From assembly GCA_035602605.1 (NCBI GenBank), contig DATNLZ010000052.1:1-13298 (forward strand): DNA of 13,298 nt, given 5' to 3'. The notes beneath the pieces were generated by a model. It saw nothing but the letters and a program-made list of their open reading frames with translations. It made no database searches and was not told the origin of the DNA. Each line of letters begins with the position of its first letter. Position 1 is the stretch's first letter. Shown here one piece after another: positions 7,010 to 13,298 of the stretch. Origin of the DNA: DASQHY01 sp035602605. GTDB lineage: Bacteria; Acidobacteriota; Terriglobia; Acidiferrales; UBA7541. The position numbers and the translations under genes are program-made.

Positions 7010-7038
7010 TTGACAAGAGAATTGAAACGTTTTATTTT
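7010..7038 (+). promoter_or_regulatory. Sigma70-type promoter of the TPR/TonB-receptor operon
   Basis: A consensus -35 TTGACA (7010-7015) is followed after 17 bases by -10 TATTTT (7033-7038). Transcription would start near 7044, which gives a leader of about 260 bases before the likely start of the TPR gene. The operator at 7022-7035 lies in the spacer, the same geometry as in the promoter at 1067-1095. Confidence 0.65.
7022..7035 (+). promoter_or_regulatory. LacI-family-type operator, copy 2
   Basis: TTGAAACGTTTTAT is identical to the copy at 1079-1092, with the AAACGTTT palindrome and central CG. It occupies the spacer and the first bases of the -10 of the TPR operon promoter. A bound LacI-type repressor would be expected to prevent transcription. 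Confidence 0.6.
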
Positions 7039-7055
7039 CTGCAGCAATTCGTTGG

Positions 7056-7136
7056 ATGACAAATCGCCTGTATATCTTGCTGATTTTGTCGCCCGAGACG
7101 CTTTTAGGTGCATATAAATTGGAAGGTTTCAATTAA
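7056..7136 (+). CDS. Possible 26-codon leader peptide
   Basis: A short frame begins at ATG 7056, about 12 bases after the predicted transcription start, and ends at TAA 7134-7136. It encodes MTNRLYILLILSPETLLGAY and six more residues. It has no good Shine-Dalgarno site, so translation is doubtful. It is listed because it is the first ATG in an unusually long leader. It may be chance. Confidence 0.2.
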   Translation: MTNRLYILLILSPETLLGAYKLEGFN

Positions 7137-7235
7137 GGCTTGATTTGGTACGGCTTAAGGACACAGGGGCTTGCTGGTACCGAACTCAGAACCGAACAAG
7201 GGTCTTCCAGTATTTGGATTGATATTTGTCGTTTT

Positions 7236-7261
7236 CAGGCCGCGCGTCGGGGCGCGGCCTG
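7236..7261 (+). promoter_or_regulatory. GC-rich leader hairpin before TPR gene
   Basis: CAGGCCGCGC (7236-7245) pairs perfectly with GCGCGGCCTG (7252-7261) around a 6-nt loop GTCGGG. No T run follows, so it is not an intrinsic terminator. If the TPR protein starts at 7304, the hairpin lies 42 bases upstream in the untranslated leader. There it could stabilise the message or affect translation or pausing. Confidence 0.5.
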
Positions 7262-7303
7262 TCAGTCGCTAGTCTGGTGAGCCAGGGGTGGCATTTGCGG
7301 ATA

Positions 7304-8971
7304 GTGTTCACGGTCGATCGTAAACGGTTTCTGTGTTCCCCGAAGGTTGATTGTGTCCGCTGCGGTTCATCCCGGGGATGGGTGTGGCTTGCTTGCCTAA
7401 GTTTCGCCGCGATGATGCCTGTCAGTCTACGCTCCCAAACCGCCGCCAATATGTCGGCGGCCCGTCCCGTGGATGCGAACAAAGAGTATCGCGCAGGTGT
7501 CGCCCTCGCCGATCGGGGAAAGCTAGATGAAGCCATCACCACTTTCGAGAAGGCCCTTGAGGGTGATCGTCAAAATCCGCTTCTACTGGATGCTACCGGT
7601 GCAGCTTACAGCCTTAAAGGGGATTTCGAGCAGGCCAAACAATACTTTCTTGAATGTATAGACGTTAACTCGGGATTCGTGCCCGCACGCAAGAATCTCG
7701 CCATCACGTATTTCAATACGGGCCAGTACGATCTCGCAGCGGCTGAGTTTCAGAAACTGAAAAACATCTCTTCGGCTTCACATGCAGTCGTCAATCTCTT
7801 CCTGGGTATGATTGCGGAAAAGAATGCTGACTACGTGCAAGCAGTGCCGTTGCTGGAACAGTCAGGGGCACTCTTGGATCGCTATCCGGAAGCGATCTTA
7901 TCTTTAGCGCAGGCCGAGTTTCAACTCAAGCATCTGCACAGAGCGCAGGTCGCGCTCGGTAATTTCGACACTGCTCACGGAATCACGGCCTCCCAATACC
8001 TAAAAGCAGCAGAGCTGTATTCCCGACTAGGACAGAACCCCAAGGCCTTGGCCGATTTGGATAGGGCTCGTGCGAAAGACGGCCAACTTGAAGGAGTTAC
8101 TTACCAGCGTGCGCTCGTGCTCGACCAGATGAATCGTTCCCAGGAAGCCTTGAAAGTCCTGAAGGACCTTGTGGCCAAAAACCCGGACAGCGACTCCTTA
8201 AATCTGCTCGCACATATCGCTCAAAAGAATGGGGACTTTGACCTGGCGATGCAGTCGCTGCGGCAGGCAGCGAAGCTGGATCCGAGAAAAGAGGACAATT
8301 ATTTGGACTTCAGCACTATCTGTGCTGATTACGGAAATTACCCGCTGGCCCTGGAAGCCGCCAATGTCGGACTGGAGCATATCCCCAATTCCTACCGCTT
8401 ATTAGTACAGAAAGGCGTGATTCTCGAGAATCTGGGGCGACTGGAGGAGGCGGAAGATAGCCTGCGCAATGCCGGCAGGTTGCAGAAGGATAACAGCGTT
8501 GCGCTGCTTAGCCTCGCGATCGTCCAGACACACGGGGGACAGTTGCAAGAGGCCCAGGCTACGCTTACTGCTGCCATCGAAGAATTCCCGGATAACTACT
8601 ACATGCACTACCACCTCGGAAAGATACTCGTCCAGTTGCAGGAAGGTCGTTCAGCTGACCCGGGGCTTGAGGCGAAGGCCAAGCACGCTTTCCAGCAAGC
8701 CATTCGATTTAATCCTTCCTATGCCGACTCGTACTACCAACTTTCCAAGCTGTATCTGCGGGAGTCACCCAAACTCGCGGAGCAAAACCTAGTCACCTGT
8801 TTGCGGTTGAATCCCAACCATGCGCCGGCAGAATACACGCTCGCGCGGCTCTATCTGAGCAGGGGAAGGCGCGCGGCGGGCCAGGCATTGATTGACCGTT
8901 TCGAAAGCCAGCAACAAGCCGAGAAATTGAAAGAGCAGAAAAAGCCCAGGATTGAATCAGCGCAAAAGTAA
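7304..8971 (+). CDS. Exported tetratricopeptide-repeat protein
   Basis: From GTG 7304 the product is about 555 residues. The frame is open back to a TTG at 7226, but that extension covers the GC hairpin and looks non-coding. A hydrophobic export segment (WVWLACLSFAAMMPVSLRSQ) lies around residues 26-46, after basic residues. From about residue 57 nearly the whole protein is TPR helices, with clear units such as ALADRGKLDEAITTFEKALE, GAAYSLKGDFEQAKQYFLEC, ILENLGRLEEAEDSLRNAGR and KAKHAFQQAIRFNPSYADSY. The last 20 residues are Lys/Gln/Glu-rich. TPR arrays bind proteins or peptides, so this is probably a periplasmic or envelope scaffold. Its stop is only 25 bases before the TonB-dependent receptor start, so it is probably co-transcribed and may serve that receptor. 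The exact start is uncertain. Confidence 0.8.
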   Translation: MFTVDRKRFLCSPKVDCVRCGSSRGWVWLACLSFAAMMPVSLRSQTAANMSAARPVDANKEYRAGVALADRGKLDEAITTFEKALEGDRQNPLLLDATGAAYSLKGDFEQAKQYFLECIDVNSGFVPARKNLAITYFNTGQYDLAAAEFQKLKNISSASHAVVNLFLGMIAEKNADYVQAVPLLEQSGALLDRYPEAILSLAQAEFQLKHLHRAQVALGNFDTAHGITASQYLKAAELYSRLGQNPKALADLDRARAKDGQLEGVTYQRALVLDQMNRSQEALKVLKDLVAKNPDSDSLNLLAHIAQKNGDFDLAMQSLRQAAKLDPRKEDNYLDFSTICADYGNYPLALEAANVGLEHIPNSYRLLVQKGVILENLGRLEEAEDSLRNAGRLQKDNSVALLSLAIVQTHGGQLQEAQATLTAAIEEFPDNYYMHYHLGKILVQLQEGRSADPGLEAKAKHAFQQAIRFNPSYADSYYQLSKLYLRESPKLAEQNLVTCLRLNPNHAPAEYTLARLYLSRGRRAAGQALIDRFESQQQAEKLKEQKKPRIESAQK

Positions 8972-8985
8972 GCTTCCGCATCTTC

Positions 8986-8993
8986 AAGGAGGT
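8986..8993 (+). promoter_or_regulatory. Strong ribosome binding site for the TonB receptor
   Basis: AAGGAGGT, a full anti-Shine-Dalgarno match, lies three bases before ATG 8997. It fixes the receptor start at 8997 rather than at the upstream in-frame ATG at 8952 inside the TPR gene. Confidence 0.8.
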
Positions 8994-8996
8994 ACG

Positions 8997-11069
8997 ATGG
9001 CCCCTGTAATTCGTCGCAAATCAGCAGCAATTTCATTTGTTCTTTGTATTCTATTTTTCCTTGTAGCTGCGCCTGGTGCGTTCGCCCAGTTCAGTAGCGG
9101 ATTCACCGGCGCGGTTGTGGACCAAAGTGGATCGGCCATTCCGAACGCGAAAGTGACCATCACAAATCAAGCCACTCACGTAACTCAATTTTCGATGAGC
9201 ACAGACAACGGCAACTTCCGCATCTCGTCTCTGCCGGGCGGAGTGTACACGATCGAAGTCGGCGCCACCGGATTCAAGCAGTGGATTCAGAAGGATGTGC
9301 AACTCGAATCGAACGAGGTGAAGACGATATATCCCTTTCTGGCCCTTCCGACGGAGTCGGTCTCCATTGAGGTCACTGAAACAATCGGGGCTGTGCAGAC
9401 GGACAAGAGCGATACATCGCGCGAAATATCCCAGGCGAGCATCGAAAACGCGCCTTTGCTTGGACGAAACATTTATACGAGCATGATCGAGCTGGCTCCC
9501 GGCATTACCGGTTCGGGCTTGCCAAGCGGCGGCGCGCTTGGTTCCGGATCCGCTAACAATGATAGCTTCGAGCAGGAAGCCGGCTATCAGATAAACGCCG
9601 CCGGGCAGCGGCAGGAAAACAACGAATACGTCGTCGACGGTTCCGGCTTGAACAGTGCTTCGCGCGACGGTGTTGTGAACTTGTCTCCCGAACCGGACTT
9701 TATTCAGGCAGTACGGATAGCGGGTGCGACGTTCGACGCGTCCAAGGGAAGGTACAGTGGCGCGTACGTGCAGGTTTTCACCAAACCTGGAACCAACGAA
9801 CTTCACGGCACGCTGTCGGAATACCACACCGACAATGCCTTGACGGCCCGAACGATTTTTCAATTCTGTCCGGCGGGAGACACTGCTTGCCGGCCAATTC
9901 GCGCGTTCCGACGAAACGAATTCGGCGGAACCCTCGGCGGTCCCATTTTAAAGGACAAATTGTTCGTTTTTGGTGGCGCCTTCGGGTTGTTTTCTTCGAC
10001 TGCGACGACGCAAGTAGCGACAGTTGAAACGCCCCAATTTGTACAGTTCGTTCAGACTAACTTTCCGAACAATCTTGCCAATACATTCTTCAAGCAGGCG
10101 CCACCCGCAGGTGTTCCCACGGCGAATATCCTCACGGTAGCTCAGGTCCAAGCGCGAAATCCCGGGTTCTTTTCGAGCTCGGCGTTTCCAGCAGACTTGC
10201 CTGCGGTCGGAACCGCTTTTTTTCCCCAGAGTATGACTCACAATGCCTACCAATGGCATTTCCGCGTGGACTACAACGTTAACGAATCCAAAGACCGCAT
10301 CTTTTACGACATGTTCCGAACCTATTCCAACCAATTGGGAGCGGACCCACGTGCAATTTACCGGGTTGTGGTTCCAAATACGGGCTTCTTCGCCAAACTC
10401 GATTGGACGCACACCTTTTCGCCAAGACTCTTGAACGAAGCGGGCTTTACTGTCGTAAGAGCGGTTGGCTCGAACCCGGGCACATCCAGTCATCGGGATC
10501 TTCCGAACGTAAACATCTCCGGGGTTTCCGGATTTACGCAGTGGGGTCCGGCGGGCTGGGTTCACGAGAATTTCAACTGGCACGATGTGCTGACCTGGAC
10601 ACACGGCAGCCACACGATCTCCGCCGGCGTGGACATCGACCGCCATCACGACGATGATAACTTCACGTCACCGCTCCTTCGGCCGGCCTTTGGATTTGCC
10701 AACATCACTGACTTTGCACAAGACCAGCCTTTTTCGCAAGCTGGACCGGCAATTTCCGTGGCGAACAGCGCTCTGGCCAGCAATCTCTACCAAGTGCTTC
10801 GCTGGGTGTATCTCGGAGGATTTTGTTCAGGACGATTGGAAATTGAGCAAGCGTTTCACGTTGAATCTCGGTCTGAGATACGACTACTTCGGTCACTGGG
10901 GGAACTATCACAATTCGACTACGCCTTTCCCGTTCTTTACACCTGGTTCGGGCAGCACTTTTGCCCAACAGGTAGCAAGCGGGGTTATGTCTGTTCGGGG
11001 CGGGCAGAATGCGTATGTCGTACAGAATACCCCGATGGGATTTGGACCACGCATTGGATTTGGATATGA
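8997..11069 (+). CDS. TonB-dependent receptor (Oar-like), N-terminal part before frameshift
   Basis: This is the first part of an outer-membrane receptor. Residues 1-30 are a signal peptide (basic MAPVIRRK, hydrophobic core, AFA before QFSSG). Residues about 33-115 are a carboxypeptidase-regulatory-like domain (FTGAVVDQSGSAIPNAKVTI, GNFRISSLPGGVYTIEV, ATGFKQW). A plug-like region follows (SIENAPLLGRNIYTSMIELAPG), and then the start of the β-barrel, with the marks NEYVVDGSGLNSASRDG, KPGTNELHGTLSEYH and FRRNEFGGTLGGPILKDKLFVFGG. Homologous sequence stops at about residue 606 (VLRWVYL, near 10812). The frame then runs on in Cys-rich, unrelated residues to a stop at 11069, while the true barrel continues one frame over. 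Transcribed with the TPR gene 25 bases upstream. The expected role is TonB-driven uptake of a large or scarce substrate, probably a glycan. Confidence 0.85.
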   Translation: MAPVIRRKSAAISFVLCILFFLVAAPGAFAQFSSGFTGAVVDQSGSAIPNAKVTITNQATHVTQFSMSTDNGNFRISSLPGGVYTIEVGATGFKQWIQKDVQLESNEVKTIYPFLALPTESVSIEVTETIGAVQTDKSDTSREISQASIENAPLLGRNIYTSMIELAPGITGSGLPSGGALGSGSANNDSFEQEAGYQINAAGQRQENNEYVVDGSGLNSASRDGVVNLSPEPDFIQAVRIAGATFDASKGRYSGAYVQVFTKPGTNELHGTLSEYHTDNALTARTIFQFCPAGDTACRPIRAFRRNEFGGTLGGPILKDKLFVFGGAFGLFSSTATTQVATVETPQFVQFVQTNFPNNLANTFFKQAPPAGVPTANILTVAQVQARNPGFFSSSAFPADLPAVGTAFFPQSMTHNAYQWHFRVDYNVNESKDRIFYDMFRTYSNQLGADPRAIYRVVVPNTGFFAKLDWTHTFSPRLLNEAGFTVVRAVGSNPGTSSHRDLPNVNISGVSGFTQWGPAGWVHENFNWHDVLTWTHGSHTISAGVDIDRHHDDDNFTSPLLRPAFGFANITDFAQDQPFSQAGPAISVANSALASNLYQVLRWVYLGGFCSGRLEIEQAFHVESRSEIRLLRSLGELSQFDYAFPVLYTWFGQHFCPTGSKRGYVCSGRAECVCRTEYPDGIWTTHWIWI

Positions 11070-12327
11070 CGTCTTCGGCAATGGCAAGATGTCGCTGCGG
11101 GGAGGTTACGGTCTGTTCTACAACAACGTCGCGGATGGCTCTTGGTCGTTCCCCTCTCGCGCCAATCCGCCCGTTTGGGCCAACCCTTCATTCAATTTGA
11201 AAAGCAAGTCGCATCCATTCACATACTCGCTGGGGAATTCCAGCGGAACCGCCTGGCCTGTTCCGGGTTTAACCTTTGCAACTAATTCTGCGGGGGGGAT
11301 CGTAGGCCTGCCCGTCCTTACGTCGGGAGTGCAACCTCAACTCGATCAGCCACGCACCCATATCTGGATGCTGGCTGTACAGAAGGATCTCGGACACAAT
11401 CTGGTTGCAGAAATTGATTACAATGGCTCGCATAGCGCCAACTTATATATCCAAACGGACGTCAATCGATTCCCCGGCGATCTGATAATGAACAAAGGTG
11501 TTCAAACTCGCTTGAACCCAAACTTCGGCCCGATCATTTTTGGCCGAACCATCGGCATTGCCGACGGCCACTACGGAACATTCATGCTCACCAAACGCAT
11601 GAGTCACTCCTGGCAACTCCGGGGGATCTATACCTTCGGCAAATCAACCGATGAAATGAGCAGCAACGACAACGGAACGGCCAACGGTGAGGCGATCTTC
11701 AATCCACACAACATTTCGGTTCAGCATGGCCTGTCGGATTTCGACGTTTCCAGGAGGCTCACCATCGACAGCCTTGTCGAGTTGCCTTCACCCTTCAGGA
11801 AGGGAATCGGGAAGTCCATTTTGGGCGGATGGCGAATGTCAGACATCGTCGTTCTGCAAAGCGGTTTGCCTTTCACGGTAAACACGACCGCCGCGTTTAA
11901 CCCGATCTTCGATTCGAATGGGAACGTCATCGGCCTAAAGCCTGGGAGCGGCGATTTCAACGCGGACGGCTACGGGTACGATACGCCGAATCGGCCAGCC
12001 GCTGGGGCGGTATCGACGGGGAGCAGGAGTGACTTTATCAAGGGCTTTGCTTCTGCTTCGGCGTTTCCAACGCCAGCCTTGGGAAGCGCCGGAAACCTGG
12101 GACGGAACACCTACATCGGTCCCGGATTGGCCAACGTAAACAGTCAATTCTCAAAGGCGATCAGCTTCGAGCGCTTTAGGTTTGAAATTCGCGCAGACGT
12201 CTTTAACATTTTCAACCGCGTGAATCTCACTCAACCGGTGAGCAATCTGTCGAGCGGCCAGTTCGGGCGCTCGACGTCACAAAACCTCCCGCGTTCGACC
12301 CAGTTCGGGATCCACTTCAGCTTCTAA
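10654..12327 (+). CDS. TonB-dependent receptor (Oar-like), C-terminal part after frameshift
   Basis: This frame carries the rest of the β-barrel. The open frame has an ATG at 10654, but its first 50 or so residues are non-homologous shadow sequence. Genuine receptor sequence begins near 10813 with EDFVQDDWKLSKRFTLNLGLRYDYF, the usual Oar barrel segment. It continues through FGPRIGFGYDVFGNGKMSLRGGYGLFYNN, DYNGSHSANLYIQTDVN, SWQLRGIYTFGKSTDEMSS and FEIRADVFNIFNRVNLTQP, and ends in TQFGIHFSF. The terminal Phe after alternating aromatic residues fits β-barrel assembly recognition. No ribosome site precedes any start here, so it would be made only if the frame is restored. Joined to the N-terminal part, the receptor is about 1,110 residues, a normal length for this family. 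Confidence 0.85.
   Translation: MITSRHRSFGRPLDLPTSLTLHKTSLFRKLDRQFPWRTALWPAISTKCFAGCISEDFVQDDWKLSKRFTLNLGLRYDYFGHWGNYHNSTTPFPFFTPGSGSTFAQQVASGVMSVRGGQNAYVVQNTPMGFGPRIGFGYDVFGNGKMSLRGGYGLFYNNVADGSWSFPSRANPPVWANPSFNLKSKSHPFTYSLGNSSGTAWPVPGLTFATNSAGGIVGLPVLTSGVQPQLDQPRTHIWMLAVQKDLGHNLVAEIDYNGSHSANLYIQTDVNRFPGDLIMNKGVQTRLNPNFGPIIFGRTIGIADGHYGTFMLTKRMSHSWQLRGIYTFGKSTDEMSSNDNGTANGEAIFNPHNISVQHGLSDFDVSRRLTIDSLVELPSPFRKGIGKSILGGWRMSDIVVLQSGLPFTVNTTAAFNPIFDSNGNVIGLKPGSGDFNADGYGYDTPNRPAAGAVSTGSRSDFIKGFASASAFPTPALGSAGNLGRNTYIGPGLANVNSQFSKAISFERFRFEIRADVFNIFNRVNLTQPVSNLSSGQFGRSTSQNLPRSTQFGIHFSF
10809..10821 (+). other. Frameshift point in the TonB-dependent receptor
   Basis: Before this point homology is in the frame of 8997; after it, homology is in the frame one base downstream. 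The shift needs one extra base to be skipped (or two bases restored) around TATCTCGGAGGATTTT. Removing one G gives ...VYL-EDFVQDDW, a seamless match to the family pattern. The sequence does not contain an obvious programmed slippery site. Either the gene is broken in this strain or a base was mis-called. Confidence 0.75.
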
Positions 12328-12340
12328 CTTTTACCCCATA

Positions 12341-12379
12341 GCGTCCCATCCGGCTAGTCAGATTGGCCGAATGGGACGC
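12341..12379. terminator. Hairpin between convergent genes
   Basis: GCGTCCCATCCGGC (12341-12354) pairs with GGCCGAATGGGACGC (12365-12379): nine perfect pairs, one mismatch, then four more pairs, with a short loop. It lies 13 bases after the receptor stop and faces the convergent CRTAC1 gene, so it probably ends or protects both transcripts. No T run follows on either strand, so it is not a textbook intrinsic terminator. Confidence 0.5.
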
Positions 12380-12466
12380 CCCCTTACATGTGACAATCTT
12401 CGACGGTTTCACCCTGCTCTTGTTCTCTCTTGTGGCAGGTCGCGCGAGGGATCTAGCGCACCAGGT

Positions 12467-13298
12467 TCAACTCTTTGGCGATTTCTTTTCCGTAACGATT
12501 CCCATTCCTTCTTTAACCACAACAATTTGATTGGCCTCCACGCCTTTCAAAGTTTGCCGCAATCCGCTGGGCCAGCGAATCTCCAGATCGGCCGAGGTTT
12601 CGCCGCCCAATCCGAAGTGCAGTCTGGGATCATTTGCAGAGTAAAAGCTGGACTGGCTCAGTACTTCCTGCGCCTGGATCTTCCGTCCGTACCGCGCCAA
12701 AACCCTTGCTCCGATGGCACTGCGGTTCGACTTTGTACCGACCAGTTTCACCTTTAGCCAGTGGTTGTTACCGCTCACATCGTTGCGCAAAAGTGAAGGC
12801 GCTTCACTGAGATTGACAATCAGAATGTCGATGTCACCATCATTGTCGAAATCACCGAAGGCGCATCCGCGGCTGCAGTGGGCGGCCGCGACACCAGGTC
12901 CGGCTTCCTCGATCAGTTCCTCGAAACTGCCATTGCCCAGATTCCGAAAAACAACGCGGGGATTTTTATTCGGATACTGCAGGAGCGTTTTTTCCACTTC
13001 CGGGTAGACACTGCCCGCCGTCATGAAGAGGTCTGGGAATCCATCGTTGTCGAGGTCAACGATTCCTGCTCCCCAGCAAATGTAACGATTTTCGGTTCCA
13101 ACATGCGCGGTCATCGTGGTGTTTTCAAACTCAGCTTTGCCGTTGTTGTGGAAAAGCCCCCCGGTGTCATCAGTGAAGTGAGTCTTGAACAGGTCCAGAT
13201 GGCCGTCAAGGTCGTAGTCACCTACCCCGACGCCCATCCCCGCTTGTTCCATTCCGTCATCGCTGAGCGCAACGCCGCGGATTACGCCCTCTTCGCGA
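12467..13298 (-). CDS. CRTAC1-family protein (FG-GAP repeats, ASPIC/UnbV domain), 5' end off window
   Basis: The frame stays open to the right edge; residues before the first in-window ATG (EEGVIRGVALSDDG) already match the family, so the true start lies beyond 13298. About 277 C-terminal residues are present. There are three FG-GAP-like repeats with calcium-binding loops DYDLDGHLDL, DLDNDGFPDL and DFDNDGDIDI. The C-terminal ASPIC/UnbV domain runs from about GARVLARYGRKIQAQEVLS through FGLGGETSADLEIRWPSGLRQTL to the end. Such proteins are normally secreted or envelope-bound and form a calcium-stabilised β-propeller; their function is poorly known. In Acidobacteria they are commonly found near TPR and TonB-receptor genes, as here. 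It is convergent with the receptor. Confidence 0.88.
   Translation of the reverse strand, partial: REEGVIRGVALSDDGMEQAGMGVGVGDYDLDGHLDLFKTHFTDDTGGLFHNNGKAEFENTTMTAHVGTENRYICWGAGIVDLDNDGFPDLFMTAGSVYPEVEKTLLQYPNKNPRVVFRNLGNGSFEELIEEAGPGVAAAHCSRGCAFGDFDNDGDIDILIVNLSEAPSLLRNDVSGNNHWLKVKLVGTKSNRSAIGARVLARYGRKIQAQEVLSQSSFYSANDPRLHFGLGGETSADLEIRWPSGLRQTLKGVEANQIVVVKEGMGIVTEKKSPKS

Noticed and set aside
6822..7016. 64-codon minus-strand frame in the divergent intergenic region
   Set aside because: No ribosome site, no family resemblance, and it overlaps the TTGACA of the TPR operon promoter.
7226..7303. N-terminal extension of the TPR protein from TTG 7226
   Set aside because: It covers the GC hairpin, lacks a ribosome site and gives a non-signal-like start; a later GTG puts the hydrophobic export segment nearer the N-terminus.
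7320..7330. TAAACGGTTT-like third operator in the TPR gene
   Set aside because: It has an odd-centred core and lies inside the transcribed region, and it does not match the 14-mer; likely chance.
10809..10821. Programmed +1 frameshift in the receptor gene
   Set aside because: No known slippery motif, stop codon in the P/A site or downstream structure is evident; a mutation or base error is simpler.
1..13298. CRISPR array or complete insertion sequence
   Set aside because: No regularly spaced repeats and no transposase or paired terminal repeats were found.

Overview
The window looks like a piece of an Acidobacteriota chromosome, most likely Terriglobia and of the Solibacter/Koribacter type. 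This is inferred from gene content, not from a marker gene: a very large Oar-like TonB-dependent receptor with an N-terminal carboxypeptidase-regulatory-like domain, a secreted TPR protein directly upstream of it, a CRTAC1 (FG-GAP/ASPIC-UnbV) protein, a cytochrome c554-type multiheme protein, and a secreted glycosidase-like protein fused to an FGE-sulfatase (SUMF1) domain. GTG and TTG starts are common here.

Layout. Positions 1-545 look like the right end of an integrated element. There is the C-terminus of an unrecognised protein (2-118), a gene-poor stretch with an 11-bp-period direct repeat, and then the 3' half of a tRNA-Arg(TCG) gene ending in CCA at 545 with no 5' half, as expected for one att end of a tRNA-targeted island. 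Positions 546-1062 hold a minus-strand gene for a small Cys-rich DUF6788-like protein and a 22-bp palindrome just upstream of it. Positions 1140-3308 (+) encode the secreted TIM-barrel/SUMF1 fusion. Three minus-strand genes follow, read from right to left: a 10-TM sugar or ureide-permease-like transporter (6777-5782), a ribokinase (5715-4768) and a heptaheme cytochrome (4658-3465). Diverging from the transporter is a plus-strand operon: a long leader, a TPR protein (about 7304-8971) and a TonB-dependent receptor (8997-12327). The receptor is split by a frameshift near 10812-10820. A strong hairpin (12341-12379) separates it from the convergent CRTAC1-family gene, which runs off the right edge.

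How the parts may work together. The receptor (outer membrane), the TPR protein and glycosidase-like protein (both exported), the inner-membrane transporter and the ribokinase could form one uptake-and-phosphorylation route for a sugar or sugar conjugate. The strongest regulatory evidence is an identical 14-bp LacI-family-type operator (TTGAAACGTTTTAT, 1079-1092 and 7022-7035). It sits between the -35 and -10 elements of two promoters about 6 kb apart, in front of the GH-SUMF1 gene and of the TPR/receptor operon. This points to a small co-repressed regulon whose repressor is not in the window. The substrate cannot be read from the sequence.
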